DNA of 64,000 nt from Membranipora membranacea (GCA_914767715.1 OU612066.1:28804283-28868282), one strand, 5' to 3'. Positions 1-13,093 are shown, numbered from the stretch's first letter. The notes: a model not told the origin generated them from the letters alone. Numbers and translations are program-made.

Positions 1-38
1 TGATTCTTAAAGTAATCGATAAAATTAACAGCGAATGA
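1..38 (+). CDS. 3' end of an upstream otopetrin paralogue (partial)
   Basis: The first 38 bases encode the end of the same C-terminus as the otopetrin at 6697-9680 (...ILKVIDKINSE, stop TGA at 36-38). One change is visible: Val in the complete gene is Ile here. The rest of the gene lies upstream of the window. It shows that at least two otopetrin genes stand in tandem, each followed by an antisense ARL-like gene. Confidence 0.85.
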   Translation, partial: ILKVIDKINSE

Positions 39-140
39 ACGTAATCTTTATATACAGACAGGTTTACATACAGAACTTACATAGTAAATACTTGACTGAT
101 CAGATTGTAATATTAAAGACATGAAAGTGCTTTCCCTTGC

Positions 141-146
141 AATAAA
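141..146 (+). promoter_or_regulatory. Polyadenylation signal AATAAA for the upstream otopetrin copy
   Basis: AATAAA lies about 100 bp after the stop at 36-38. The more proximal AATAAA present in copy B (9725-9730) is changed to 'agtaaa' here, so the two paralogues may differ in 3' end choice. This is inferred from sequence only. Confidence 0.5.
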
Positions 147-334
147 GGTAGACAACTTCAAAAGTCTCCTGCCTGTCAACCAAGGTGCTAGAACTCTCTT
201 CCAACACAATTTTTGTCAACACAGATGTGAACTGCCCTTTTATTTAATTAATATATTTAATTTTTCTCCAGTATTCTAAACAAGTCAATTGAAAATAGCT
301 ATCCTTTGCCTAAATTAAATAACAGGTCAACCAC

Positions 335-1480
335 AATTCTGATTGTTTGGTAGGCGCCACAACAAGCATACAGTTAAGAGCCAAAACACTGACTAGGTGC
401 TAAGACCATGAGAGGAAAATGCAGCGCTTCTGTCGTGATGAAGATCTAAGGTTATATTTTTGTAAATTTGAAAGATTTATCAAAATTCGAAAATCAGCAA
501 AGAAGTCTTACTCACAAAACAGGACATGAGTAATAATTTCTTGTAAGATACTGTTCATGGAAAAAATTGCTAACATAACGTACAACTCAATGGAAATTGT
601 TATAAAGATTGTTGTGCATCGGAAAATATGCCGAACTTAGAAGGGAAAGAATTGATGGCCATTATTAAAAGTGAAAATATGTTCGCTAAATAAAGAATTT
701 TAATAACTCGCAAAATAAAAAACTTTGTTTACCACATTCAAAAAATTGACTGAAGCTTAATGGTGTTCAAATTGAATGACTTTCGATTGCTACTAATGAT
801 GTCAAGTAATAACTGAAATCAGGTCCAACTGACTTGGAAAATAAAAATATGAATGCACTCAGTTATCTACACTCTGATTGGCTGGTGGGTGCCAGCAATC
901 TAGAGCCAACCAACTGACTAGGTGCTAAGACCATGACTGGATAATGCACACTTTGTCTTGATCAAGATCTATGGTTACATTTTTTTAATAATTTAAAGGA
1001 TTTATCAAAATTGAGCAAATAAATCATACTCACAAAACAGAACAGTGGTAATCATTTTTTTTCAATTATTGTCGAGTAAAAAAAATTGATATGAGGAAAG
1101 ATTGGTAACATAAGGAAAAATTGCTAACATAACCTATTTATTATTAAAACAGGCTGAAAGGAAAGTGTTACAAAGACTGTTGTAAAGCTGACAATTATGC
1201 CTTTAAACTGAGAAGATAATTTGATGGACGGAAATGTGAGATCATCGAGAATTATTAAAAGTGATATTATGTTCATAGACGGCAATGGCACACGCTAAAT
1301 AAAGAATTTTAGTTCCTAACAAAAACATTGTTCTGTTTCGAGCATTCAACAAAAAACTGACTGAAGTTCAATGGTGCTCAAATTGCATGACTTTCAATTG
1401 CTAATAATGTCAAATAATAACTAAAATCAGGTCCAACTGACTTGGAAAATAAATATGAATGCACTCAGTTATCAGCACTC
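335..1480. repeat. Diverged tandem repeat, two units of about 540-600 bp
   Basis: Unit 1 (about 335-868) and unit 2 (about 869-1480) share a run of ordered landmarks: 'tctgattg', 'ctgactaggtgctaagacca', 'gatttatcaaaatt', 'ttgctaacataac', 'gctaaataaagaatttta', 'aatcaggtccaactgacttg' and 'gaatgcactcagttatc'. The units are clearly more diverged from each other than copies A and B of the large duplication. The same pair recurs at about 9955-11102, so this internal duplication is older than the large one. No coding sequence is seen. Confidence 0.85.
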
Positions 1481-1675
1481 TTTAGTCACACTGATCACGC
1501 CGACATACTATTGTGTGTTTATCTCTGATTGATAGAGCATGTGTCTTGAGTACCATCAGAAGGAAATGGGTGAGAATTTGAGGTCAATTTCTAGAATTAA
1601 AGGAAGGCACATATTGGTACTCAGACTAAATCGACTACATTTTCTAATAGTGTTATCTCGATGTCAGTGTGATCC

Positions 1676-3469
1676 TTAGCTGCATATATCATCATCATCA
1701 TCATAGTTATCTGATAGCATCCCGATCTCCACTTGTCCAGTTCCTGTGCTCAACCCATGGATTAGTATTTGGCTGAATGATAGGAAGGCTGCTTTTAGAC
1801 TTTCAGTATTCTTGATTGAAGTTTCAGATACTTGTATACGGTCTCCATACTCTTGATCCGTGTTCCATAGCTGTGATACCTAAAGGTAAAATTTTGAATT
1901 TGAAGAATTTCTTCCCAAGATTCAAATATATTTATATATTACCAGAGAGGTTATAATTCATTGATGCAGCTATTAGAGATACGGAACAAAACAGCAGCAC
2001 CATTGTAGGAGTAGGAGGTGGCTCAGTTGGTTAGAGCGCCGTTCCTTTAGCATGCATATGCTGAGGGTCGTGGGTTCGAGTACCACTGCAGTCTATCATT
2101 TACTGAGGTTTTGGTTGGCACACAGGTGTGCTCCGACCTGCCTGCAAACAGAGAGCAACCTGGTGCCGATATTGCGGCCTTGCCACTAAGGCAAATAATA
2201 TTTTGTCGCCCAGGCTTAGGGACGTTGCGTGTGACAAGGCATCTTATTCTAACCGATTGATTTTAATCAATTCTGGCGCCTAGGTGATTCAGAATTTTAA
2301 AAAATCTGCATAAAAATGTCTGTCGAATTTCAGGAGGAATAAACAATACCTCCAAGAAGGACCTGCAGTTTTCCCTGTCTTGATGAGTGACCAGCAGGAG
2401 GATAGGTAGACCAGATAGCTGTGGGTCAGACAGAGCATCCTGCATCGCTTTCCTGGCTGTCTCAAGCTGAACTACATCAGAGGAACCATCAACCATAAAT
2501 ATCACACCTTGTGCTCCACTGTAATAATGCTTCCAGTATTTTCTTATTTTCTCAGAACCTGAAGTATGCAATTAAAAGTTATATTTGATGGACTATCAGT
2601 AAATATTTTGCTGACTTGTGCAATGGAATAATTGTATCTTGAAATGTATGATAAACTTATTGCTCGGATACGAAGCAGACTAAGAAAACACTGGTCGACC
2701 CTCCCTGTTTTTTTTTGGCTGAGTCAATCAACGACAATGTCTGAGGATTGCTATCAAGTTTTTGATGAAAAATTCACATTGTGCAACCATTCCCTTATAA
2801 CCTCAAACGAATGTCTAATAACAATTGTGCCCTGAATTCTAGCCTACAATTACCTCCAATCTCCTTGACATTGAGCATACAGTCTTTGAGAAGGAGATCT
2901 TTGATATGAAATCCGTCGGTGGGTTCTATTTTATCTATTGGTTCTCCTGCTAGCAAAGCCAGGGCGGTACTTTTACCGCTTTGAGTCAATCCTATACAGA
3001 CCACATGCTTCTCTGGCTTGGCTGCAGCGGGTTCACGACCCCGTATTCTGTTGCAAACCTGTAGAAGAAAAGACAACTCTATGCAGATACTAAACTTAAT
3101 CATGTAGCAGCAAACAATACTGCATGCAACTGATGCAGCATGGAAATAAAATCTCTCATCAACAACATTGTTGGTTTGTCTTGTCGAGGGATAGGAAGCT
3201 TACAAAATAGCCGAGCATATCAATTAATAACCATTTATTGAAACCTATCTCTCGATGAATTGAAGTTCCTCACATTTAATACGCACATCAGAAACGCTGT
3301 ACGCCTATCTACAAAATCTTTTTGAGGAGTAGGAATACAAGCAAGCTGGTTTTAAATGTTGGTCATAGAAGGCACATGTCATATATCTACTTTACTTTCT
3401 TATGAAATTTCAACTTACCCGAAGGGCAATTATTCTGCATAATGCGCAGGCAAGTCTGATGTTGTCCAT
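1676..3469 (-). CDS. ARL9/ARL10-like small GTPase, copy A
   Basis: Four coding exons (3469-3419, 3058-2854, 2558-2350, 1879-1676) join in phase to a 222-aa protein. The N-terminus is short and hydrophobic (MDNIRLACALCRIIALR). The P-loop is GLTQSGKST, followed by a switch I-like PTDGF. Instead of the canonical WDxGGQ of ARF proteins there is KEIGGSEKIR, as in ARL9/ARL10. The guanine-binding NKxD is replaced by THQD, so nucleotide specificity may be altered. An ETS-type G5-like motif lies near the C-terminus, which ends in an acidic run (DDDDD). The ATG chosen is the first in-frame one in an exon that ends in a strong GTAAGT donor; an upstream in-frame TGA supports it. A tRNA-derived SINE sits in the last intron. 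Membrane or vesicle function is only inferred from the family. Confidence 0.8.
2014..2240 (+). mobile_element. tRNA-derived SINE in the ARL copy A intron
   Basis: The head carries an A box (TGGCTCAGTTGG, 2019-2030) and a B box (GGTTCGAGTACC, 2073-2084) at tRNA spacing. An unrelated body follows, including 'gcacacaggtgtgctccgac' and a tail near 'ttattctaacc'. It is antisense to the host gene. The same element is at the homologous place in copy B, so insertion preceded the duplication. The 3' boundary is approximate. Confidence 0.75.
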
Positions 3470-4521
3470 AGTTCAAAGTGTTTTGTTTTCATCTGCAAAA
3501 AGAAATATGAAGATATTTCTGCAAATCAAGCGAATATGTGTGCAACCTACTTTATTCCTCATTTATAGCTTTGCACCACACATAGCACTCAACCAGACAG
3601 ATCTATTTACCGTAGATTTCTGACCCACTAACTCAACCTACTTTATGAGGGTCAATCTTGTTATCACATAATCTAGAATTTATTATTGGAATTACAAAAT
3701 GATCAAAATGAGCTTAATTAAAATCTATCAGCTTTATTTTGTGATATCATTCCAATACACCAAGAAGTTAATTGAAAATTGTTGTAAGAGGTATATTTTC
3801 TAAATGATACATGTTACATGAAAAAATCAAAATTTTGAGACAATGGGAGCAGTACTACACTTCTGACTATCGGAGTATTTCTTTAAATAGAATCCACCTT
3901 TGTACCAAATCCTTTTCATCTAAACAGCTGAGAATTGCCCTTCCACAATCCACAGTGAAATGGCAATACTGAGAAGGGGGGGGGGGAGAGACTTTGAGCA
4001 AACTTGTCAATCATATTGTTGAATATGTCAAGTCAAGTATGATATATTGTGCCATTTGTGGGCTACAGTTATTCATTGAAATTAACGATAAGGTTTCCTG
4101 GGTCAGAACCGTGCTTTTTTTAGTAACTAGCATGCGTATTTTTGCTGACATATACCCTGTTTTCATTTAATGTACAGTTCCTAAGACAACGTAACACAGA
4201 ATTGTGATTGGGAACACACTAAGCACATTTGATTGCTCTAGACGCCTCGGTAGATGTAAGACAACCAACCTGAATTGACTGGTGCACCCTTTCAAACTGT
4301 ACCCTGCCCATAACACTGTAGTCATGGTGTCTGCGCAACCCTGACTTCCTCAAGAGAAAATCAGCAGTATCTGCGTTCAAATTTCAACAACATAGAATGG
4401 GGCTTTTGTGAATACTTAGGAGAATATAAGGAGCTTTCTGTTTTTTTTTCATTCACAATATGTTTATACGGCTAGCCGCACAAATTGTTCTCTGTTTGGT
4501 ATAGACTGTTGATCAGACATA

Positions 4522-6696
4522 ATATAATTCCTCAGTACTAATATGATAGTAGTTGGTTTCTGGCTGAGTTATACTATTTATACCTTTGTATTTCAACTAC
4601 ATGTAAAAATGGGATTTGCCTTCATTTATGCGTGATGGGGCAACCCCAAAGTAATATATGATGGCTATTAGAATTTGACTAATATTAAATATTGATTCAA
4701 CGCTGTATTTCACCGCTGTATCACCACCACACCGCAGACTTTTACTTCTTGCTTCTTAACAAAAGCAGAAGTATTTGACGCCTTCATGAAGTTAGAAAAA
4801 CTCACAGTTTAAACAAAACTAAACTCCATTTCAAATTAGATATCAAACATCATTGTTGATTCAATGTTGATATCATGATAACGCTCAACGTAGATGCCCG
4901 ACCATAGATCTACCCTGCATCAACGTTGATATAAGGTCAATGTCGAGGCCTGCTGGCTGGGGTATTTCTCAACTCACCAATGCAATAACTCATTTTTCCC
5001 AGCTTGATTATGATCAAATTTGTAATTTATTTTTCTTCGAGTTGTTCAACTGTTCAACAGGCCCATGATTGGTCAAATAGGGGTGCTGTATAGGCTGGGA
5101 TTCACTCCAACAACTTGGATATATCTTCTCACGTTGGGCAGGTAGCAGGTAGCAGATAGCAGATAACTCCGCACAATAACAAACCAAAACCCATCAGCCA
5201 ATCAAAACAAAACCAAAACACAAGCACATGGATCCATTTATAAAGTTACAAAAATAGTGATACATGAGTAGATAACACCACAGAAGCAATATCCAACATC
5301 ACCAATAACACAGACAAGGCCTCATTGTTGGCCTGAATCCCAGGCTAGGTGTTGTACCATAATGAATAATAAAATTTTAGATCATAGATGGTTAAAGACT
5401 AGTAACATTGCCCAATATAGCAATGAGTTGGCATCTGGGAAGCTGATCCACATTCCACATAAGTGTAGATAAGGGGCTCCCCGTCGTACTTTACTGAAGA
5501 TTGAATTTTGGGTGTTTTAAAAGTGAAGTATAGTTTAAGTGAGTTTAATTGAAATATCAATTGAAGATTTCAAGTAGACTGGGTTTCAGCCCAACAATTT
5601 GAAGCTATCTACTCATGTTGGGTATGTAGACAACTCCACACAACAACAACAAAGTGTTATCAGGCAACAGGCATCTTATTTGGGATCACAAGGTCCCGGG
5701 TTCGAGTCCCACCGGGTGCATTGTTTGTCTAGAAAAAAATGATCACCTTCATTTACTATTAAACTTGATGGTTCTGTCCTTGTAGGTATTTATGAACAGC
5801 AATTTTTTGTCCAGCCCTGTTGTTTTGAAGAATTTATTCTGAAGATGAGAGTTTTAAAATTGAAGATTCCTCTATTTTTCTTTGAAGAAATTGAAGCTTT
5901 GTGTGCAAGGAGCCCCAGATAACCATGTAATTGTAAAATATGTGAGCCCAATACAGAACTATCTTTTTTGTCCAAAATCAACACTGCTATAACAACACAA
6001 TAAAGTGTTTCAACCTCATTTGTTTGCTTTTCACTACATTACATCAAATATTTACTGTTTTTAACGGTTTTGTATTTGCGCTTTCGAATAAAAAGGTAGG
6101 ACTACGTCCCTACCTATTGATACAAGTGACTCTTTTGCCGCGTTATCTAGCCAATGTGTTTGCTCTGATATGATTGGCTGTCGGTGGGAAAAAGATCGAA
6201 TGCCAGGTCACAAAGAGCACCTATTGAGGTATAATAAAAGTGAAACTTTAACACTCACTATAATATACTAACTCACTATATATAGGTACTTTCAGGAAAG
6301 TACCATTTGTACCATTGGCTCTTTCCCACCCACCAGCCAATCACAGCCAACACATTGTCTACTTGTTATCTACCAGTAGGGTATTGTGAAGCTGTACAAT
6401 TTATTGATATACTGCTGATGAAAGTTGATAAATGAACCGGTTATCACTATCACTGTGAAATATCTATTGATAAAAACACTTCCCTGTTGAAGATTATTCA
6501 AATCCATTGTACCATTTACATCAGCATGGGAATCATAAGGTTATTAGGTCATCATTGGTTAAGGTGATAAAAGCAAAGTCGGAGGTGAAAAAATTCATCC
6601 ATGCAATTGGCAACAGTACATAACTAACCTGGGTGGCAGGGGTTGATTTTGAGCTCAAATTCCGCAACAGTTGTAAAATACCACAGGACTGCCGAC
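4522..6696. other. Intergenic DNA upstream of otopetrin
   Basis: No gene is seen. This 2.2-kb stretch is not shared with the region after copy B. It holds two related segments (about 5092-5170 and 5579-5650, sharing 'tgttggg' and 'aactccacac/gcac'). A tRNA-like B box with flanking stem (cgggttcgagtcccaccggg) lies near 5697-5717 and may be the remains of a SINE. There are short repeats of 'tcaatgttgatatca' type around 4850-4940. An inverted pair around 'ggtactttcaggaaagtacc' lies near 6285-6305. The otopetrin promoter should lie at its right end, but no TATA box is convincing. Confidence 0.5.
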
Positions 6697-9680
6697 ATGG
6701 ATATATATATGCTGCTTGGTGCTCTTATGATGATAAACATTCTTGTCGTTGCTTTGACTCTTACTATGACAGAATGGTTTGACCTTGGCAATGTTCAGGC
6801 TGTGAGTCAAACTGACGTAGCGATATTCCTGACAGCGCTCGTTCTCATAGCAAACATCTGTTTAATCTTGATGCTCGGAGGTAAATTTTATCATTATGTC
6901 TTAAACTGGAAACTTCCTGTCCGAGTGCAAGGAAAGTGTTGTACTGTTGGCACTTTTGTCTAAATAAAAAGTCTTTTGAGTATTCTATATGGGTGCTAAA
7001 TGAGTAATTTAACAAATTCCTGCATCAATTTTTGGCCATATCTTATTTATTTGGCTTGATTTTTTGCCATATTTGCATACAGGTTCTGATGTAGTACAAA
7101 TGAGGCTTGTTATTCCCACGGTGACCGGATTGAGACTTTGTAAATGAAAATCTATTGTTTTGCATTCAAATGAACCATTTGTTTGGGGCATCAATGAATT
7201 AATTTGTTTATTCAGGTTTCATCAAACTGCAGCATTACCGACATGGAAGGCATACAGGTCACCTTCATTTCCTAACTGAGTACATCGGCCTATATGCTTT
7301 CGGATGTGGTGCGATTATTCTGAGCATATTAGAGTTTTCTGCACGTACAGAATGCTCATCGCATGTTAATGATTTGACCGGAGACAACTCTTCCAATTCG
7401 AACATCCCAAAAGATCTAACCAAAGAACTTGGAAAATTGTTGTTTGAATATGATATATTCAACTCATTATGCGTATTCAAATCACTCTGCATTCTCCTAC
7501 AGGTAAGTATTTGATTAGAACATTCTTCGATGAAGTGAAAGAACAACAACTTGCTTCAACAAAACTCTCATCACCAGGGTAACCGTTTTTCCTTTGCAGC
7601 TAACATTTCTGGTGAGATTCAAAAATCATCAGGCGGTTTCTCAAACGAGCAAGTTCTGTGTATTGATGATTCTGGTAGCCAACACCTCCCTGTACATATT
7701 CACCTTCCTTCAAGAGACTAAGGTAAGAAATTTGAGGCAATCTCAGATACTAAACACCTCACTTCTTGCTTCATTATTTGTCAGAACTGTATATGATGCT
7801 GCGTAGTTGTCTTCTCTTTAATCACGGGGAGAAAAATCTAAGTATCAGTATGTCAATGGCCGTATTACCACATCAGCTCTTCTTCTTCTTTGCAGAACAA
7901 GCTCCACGTAAATGAGAGGGATTTGGCTGACAGAATCGAACCATATATCTCACTTCCTAAGCTTCGTCATGATATCACAGATTGTCTGGATGACAACATG
8001 ACTCTAGAAGTTACAGCTGAGCTTTATTTCTACCCGTTCGAGATGGAATTTTGTTTGACTGCTGTGGGATTGTTGTTCATCATAATGGCTATTGGTAACA
8101 GGAGTGAGCAAGAGTCAGGTTAGAGTGTTGGGCTTTTTGGTCTAAATATCTAAAAAAAAAAGTGAAAAATTATCCTTAAACGAAAATAAAACAACACAAA
8201 TAAACAACGCACAAATTACTTTGCTGTCTACAACTAATACATACAATAAGATATTTTGATTATATGGAATACACAATGTAGTAAATTTTTTTGACAGAAT
8301 CTGACCCAATACAACACGGACAGACTGACTCCCCACCCACTGAGCTAGAAGGGGGTACAGCTTCAGACACGCCAAGAGACATCAGGTATGAGACGCAAAT
8401 CCAGGCAGAGTTGATAAGGGATGCATCTGGCTTTATTTCGGATGTTGCTGGCCCAGCACAACAAAGTACTAATCTGGTGAAATAAAAAAATGCAGTTGGG
8501 TCCCCTTCTGGATTCGAAGTATAAATATACACATGATTTCAAAAACTCTAGAGACAATATCAAATTCCAACAGACTCAATAAAGCTTAGATTGCACATTT
8601 AAACATATGAAAGCCCCCCCCCCCCCCCCCCCGGACAAAAAATTACATAAGTCCCGAATAGTTCTTTGTATCAACCTTACTCTATTGATTTTTAGTCAAT
8701 CTGGTGATAGAAACAACAACAGGCCCAATGAGAGTGAAGGTGATGTTCCATTGCTCGGAGAAAATATAGACATTGGGCACTGCAACCACAGAAAACACTT
8801 CAAGTTTGCTTTTAACTTGGGCCTCTTCTTCTCACTAATTTTTCTGATGTTGGAGGCTTTATACTCATATGAAGAATCAACCCGTGATGCTTTAGTTATA
8901 TACTTATGGGTAGTAAGAGCAGTTTACTACCTCACACTCGTAACTGCAACCACCATTGGACTCAAAATCTTACTGCGATCTCTTCATAAAAAGGTATGTT
9001 TTCCTACTACTACTGCATCCTTATAAAAACCAATTCATATGACAGGCTCCATTATGACAGGTTAACATTTAATCTTGTTGATTATGTAGGATCATTGATT
9101 GGTCCGAACAAGGCAAAGATATGTTCTCATGGAATTTTGATTGTAGGAAATCGAGCTCACCACCGAACACATGCTGCTTCTGATCTCTGCTACCGGCGAA
9201 TTCATCTATCTCTTCTTTGGTCTTCTGGCAGCCACATCAGCGTTCAACAAAGAGAAGCTCGACCAGATGATCCACAATGCGCCAAACACAACACATCCAG
9301 AGAAGTTTCAAGCAGAAAACGCTCTCACATTTGTCACAAACACTATTGACATCACTCAAATAAGCATGCAGACATTTGTGCTTATTCTTGCAACCGCCCG
9401 AGGGCCTTTGAGATTGTGTTCTGAGACCCCGAGATCAAGGAGGATGAAATTCATCATTACAGAAATATTGTATTATCTATCTGTATGTAATGCGGCAAAG
9501 TGGGTTACTGATTCATTTATAGAGGGCCATTATCTAAGATTGAGTGAAGCTAAGATACTTGTTTTCGGCAAGTCGACCTGGACGGCAATAACGCAAGCCA
9601 CCTACCCCCTTGTTCTGTTTTATAGATTTCACTCTGTGCACATGGTTCTTAAAGTAATCGATAAAATTAACAGCGAATGA
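6697..9680 (+). CDS. Otopetrin-family proton channel
   Basis: Seven exons (6697-6880, 7216-7502, 7600-7722, 7896-8094, 8298-8385, 8696-8993, 9147-9680) splice in phase to 570 aa, the usual size for otopetrins. The protein has many hydrophobic segments; the family has 12 membrane helices and conducts protons at the plasma membrane. Diagnostic stretches are YFYPFEMEFCLTAVGLL in exon 4, matching the conserved 'LYPFxxE' region, and the C-terminal WTAITQATYPLVLFYRFHSV, matching the FYRMH signature. Exon 5 encodes a polar variable loop. The ATG is in good context (gccgacATGG). An AATAAA lies 45 bp after the stop. Intron 5 contains a run of 19 C. Confidence 0.92.
8614..8632 (+). repeat. Poly-C tract in otopetrin intron 5
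   Basis: Nineteen consecutive C lie about 65 bp upstream of the exon 6 acceptor. Length is probably unstable or uncertain. Confidence 0.9.
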
Positions 9681-9724
9681 ACGAAATCTTTATATACAGA
9701 CAGGTTCACATACAGAACTTACAT

Positions 9725-9730
9725 AATAAA
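9725..9730 (+). promoter_or_regulatory. Otopetrin polyadenylation signal AATAAA
   Basis: AATAAA lies 45 bp after the otopetrin stop codon; a second copy is at 9778-9783. Confidence 0.6.
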
Positions 9731-11298
9731 TACTGATCAGATTGTAATATTAAAGACATGAAAGTGCTTTCCCTTGCAATAAAGGTAGACAACTTCAAAA
9801 GTCTCCTGCCTGTCAACCAAGGTGCTAGAACTCTCTTCTGCCCTTTTATTTAATTATTATATTTAATTTTTTTTCAAGTATTCTAAACAAGTTAATTGAA
9901 AATAGCTATCCTTTGCCTAAATAAATAACAGGTCAACCACAATTCTGATTGTTTGGTAGGCGCTACAACAAGCCAACAGTTAAGAGCCAAAACACTGACT
10001 AGGTGCTAAGACCATGAGAGGAAGATGCAGCGCTTCTGTCGTGATGAAGATCTAAGGTTATATTTTTGTTAATTTGAAAGATTTATCAAAATTCGAAAAT
10101 CAGCAAAGAAGTCTTACTCGAAAAACAGGACATGAGTTATAATTTCTTGTAAGATACTGTTCATGGAAAAAATTGCTAACATAACCTACAACTCAATGGA
10201 AATTGTTATAAAGATTGTTGTGAATCGGAAAATATGCCGAATTTAGAAGGGAAAGAATTGATGGCCATTATTAAAAGTGAAAATATGTTCAAAGATGGCA
10301 ATGGCACACGCTAAATAAAGAATTTTAACAACTCGCAAAATAAAAACTTTGTTTACCACATTCAAAGAATTGACTGAAGCTTAATGGTGTTCAAATTGAA
10401 TGACTTTCGATTGCTACTAATGATGTCAAGTAATAACTGAAATCAGGTCCAACTGACTTGGAAAATAAAAATATGAATGCACTCAGTTATCTACACTCTG
10501 ATTGGCTGGTGGGTGCCAGCAATCTAGAGCCAACCAACTGACTAGGTGCTAAGACCACGACTGGATAATGACACTTTATCTTGATCAAGATATATGGTTA
10601 CATTTTTTTAATAATTTAAAGGATTTATCAAAATTGAGCAAATAAATCATACTCACAAAACAGAACAGTGGTAATCATTTTTTTTCAATTACTGTCGAGT
10701 AAAAAAAATTGATATGAGGAAAGATTGGTAACATAAGGAAAAATTGCTAACATAACCTATTTATTATTAAAGCAGGCTGAAAGGAAAGTGTTACAAAGAC
10801 TGTTGTAAAGCTGACAATTATGCCTTTAAACTGAGAAGAGAATTTGATGGACGGAAATGTGAGATCATCGAGAATTATTAAAAGTGATATTATGTTCATA
10901 GACGGCAATGGCACACGCTAAATAAAGAATTTTAGTTCCTAACAAAAACATTGTTCTGTTTCGAGCATTCAACAAAAAACTGACTGAAGTTCAATGGTGC
11001 TCAAATTGAATGACTTTCAATTGCTAATAATGTCAAATAATAACTAAAATCAGGTCCAACTGACTTGGAAAATAAATGTGAATGCACTCAGTTATCAGCA
11101 CTCTTTAGTCACACTGATCACGCCGACATACTATTGTGTGTTTATCTCTGATTGATAGAGCATGTGTCTTGAGTACCATCAGAAGGAAATGGGTGAGAAT
11201 TTGAGGTCAATTTCTAGAATTAAAGGAAGGCACATATTGGTACTCATACTAAATCGACTACATTTTCTAATAGTGTTATCTCGATGTCAGTGTGATCC

Positions 11299-13093
11299 TT
11301 AGCTGCATATATCATCATCATCATCATAGTTATCTGATAGCATCCCGATCTCCACTTGTCCAGTTCCTGTGCTCAACCCATGGATTAGTATTTGGCTGAA
11401 TGATAGGAAGGCTGCTTTTAGACTTTCAATATCCTTGATTGAAGTTTCAGATACTTGTATACGGTCTCCATACTCTTGATCCGTGTTCCATAGCTGTGAT
11501 ACCTAAAGGTAAAATTTTGAATTTGAAGAATTTCTTCCCAAGATTCAAATATATTTATATATTACCAGAGAGGTTATAATTCATTGATGCAGCTATTAGA
11601 GATACGGAACAAAACAGCAGCACCATTGTAGGAGTAGGAGGTGGCTCAGTTGGTTAGAGCGCCGTTCCTTTAGCATGCATATGCTGAGGGTCGTGGGTTC
11701 GAGTACCACTGCAGTCTATCATTTACTGAGGTTTTGGTTGGCACACAGGTGTGCTCCGACCTGCCTGCAAACAGAGAGCAACCTGGTGCCGATATTGCGG
11801 CCTTGCCACTAAGGCAAATAATATTTTGCCGCCCAGGCTTAGGGACATTGCGTGTGACAAGGCATCTTATTCTAACCGATTGATTTTAATCAATTCTGGC
11901 GCCTAGGTGATTCAGAATTTTAAAAAATCTGCATAAAAATGTCTGTCGAATTTCAGGGGGAATAAACAATACCTCCAAGAAGGACCTGCAGTTTTCCCTG
12001 TCTTGATGAGTGACCAGCAGGAGGATAGGTAGACCAGATAGCTGTGGGTCAGACAGAGCATCCTGCATCGCATTCCTGGCTGTCTCAAGCTGAACTACAT
12101 CAGAGGAACCATCAACCATAAATATCACACCTTGTGCTCCACTGTAATAATGCTTCCAGTATTTTCTTATTTTCTCAGAACCTGAAGTATGCAATTAAAA
12201 GTTATATTTGATGGACTACCAGTAAATATTTTGCTGACTTGTGCAATGGAATAATTGTATCTTGAAATGTATGATAAACTTATTGCTCGGATACGAAGCG
12301 GACTAAGAAAACACTGGTCGACCCTCCCTGTTTTTTTTTTGGCTGAGTCAATCAGCGACAATGTCTGAGGATTGCTATCAAGTTTTTGATGAAAAATTCA
12401 CATTGTGCAACCATTCCCTTATAACCTCAAACGAATGTCTAATAACAATTGTGCCCTGAATTCTAGCCTACAATTACCTCCAATCTCCTTGACATTGAGC
12501 ATACAGTCTTTGAGAAGGAGATCTTTGATATGAAACCCGTCGGTGGGTTCTATTTTATCTATTGGTTCTCCTGCTAGCAAAGCCAGGGCGGTACTTTTAC
12601 CGCTTTGAGTCAATCCTATACAGACCACATGCTTCTCAGGCTTGGCTGCAGCGGGTTCACGACCCCGTATTCTGTTGCAAACCTGTAGAAGAAAAGACAA
12701 CTCTATGCAGATACTAAACTTAATCATGTAGCAGCAAACAATACTGCATGCAACTGATGCAGCATGGAAATAAAATCTCTCATCAACAACATTGAAGGTT
12801 TGTCTTGTCGAGGGATAGGAAGCTTACAAAATAGCCGAGCATATCAATTAATAACCATTTATTGAAACCTATCTCTCGATGAATTGAAGTTCCTCACATT
12901 TAATACGCACATCAGAAACGCTGTACGCCTATCTACAAAATCTTTTTGAGGAGTAGGAATACAAGCAAGCTGGTTTTAAATGTTGGTCATAGAAGGCACA
13001 TGTCATATATCTACTTTACTTTCTTATGAAATTTCAACTTACCCGAAGGGCAATTATTCTGCATAATGCGCAGGCAAGTCTGATGTTGTCCAT
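11299..13093 (-). CDS. ARL9/ARL10-like small GTPase, copy B
   Basis: Exons 13093-13043, 12682-12478, 12181-11973 and 11502-11299 give a 222-aa protein nearly identical to copy A at 1676-3469. By eye there are three amino-acid differences: Lys to Asn in TARKAMQ, and Asn-Thr to Asp-Ile in the SIKNTES segment near the C-terminus. P-loop, EIGG and the degenerate THQD are all shared. Start codon, donors and acceptors are intact, so there is no sign that either copy is a pseudogene. The gene is tail-to-tail with the otopetrin gene at 6697-9680. Confidence 0.8.
11637..11863 (+). mobile_element. tRNA-derived SINE in the ARL copy B intron
   Basis: Orthologous to the SINE at 2014-2240, with the same A and B boxes and same intron position. 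Boundaries are approximate. Confidence 0.75.

Larger units (their letters stand above)
1..4521. repeat. Segmental tandem duplication, copy A
   Basis: This block aligns almost base for base with 9643-14143. It contains the last codons of an otopetrin gene, its 3' flank, and a complete ARL-like gene in antisense orientation. The offset drifts from 9642 to about 9622 through small indels; for example, copy A has about 33 bp near 200-235 that copy B lacks. Homology stops sharply after 'gttgatcagacat' (about 4521 and 14143). The left edge is outside the window, so the full unit, probably otopetrin plus ARL, cannot be sized. Few substitutions are seen by eye, which suggests a recent event. Confidence 0.95.

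Noticed and set aside
2014-2090. A functional tRNA gene
   Set aside because: A and B boxes are present, but the ends do not pair as an acceptor stem. A non-tRNA body follows directly, which is the SINE arrangement.
2263-2571. ARL open frame read as a stand-alone 102-aa protein
   Set aside because: It begins at a TTG in intron sequence and runs past a GTATTG donor into the next intron. Only the middle is an exon of the four-exon ARL gene.
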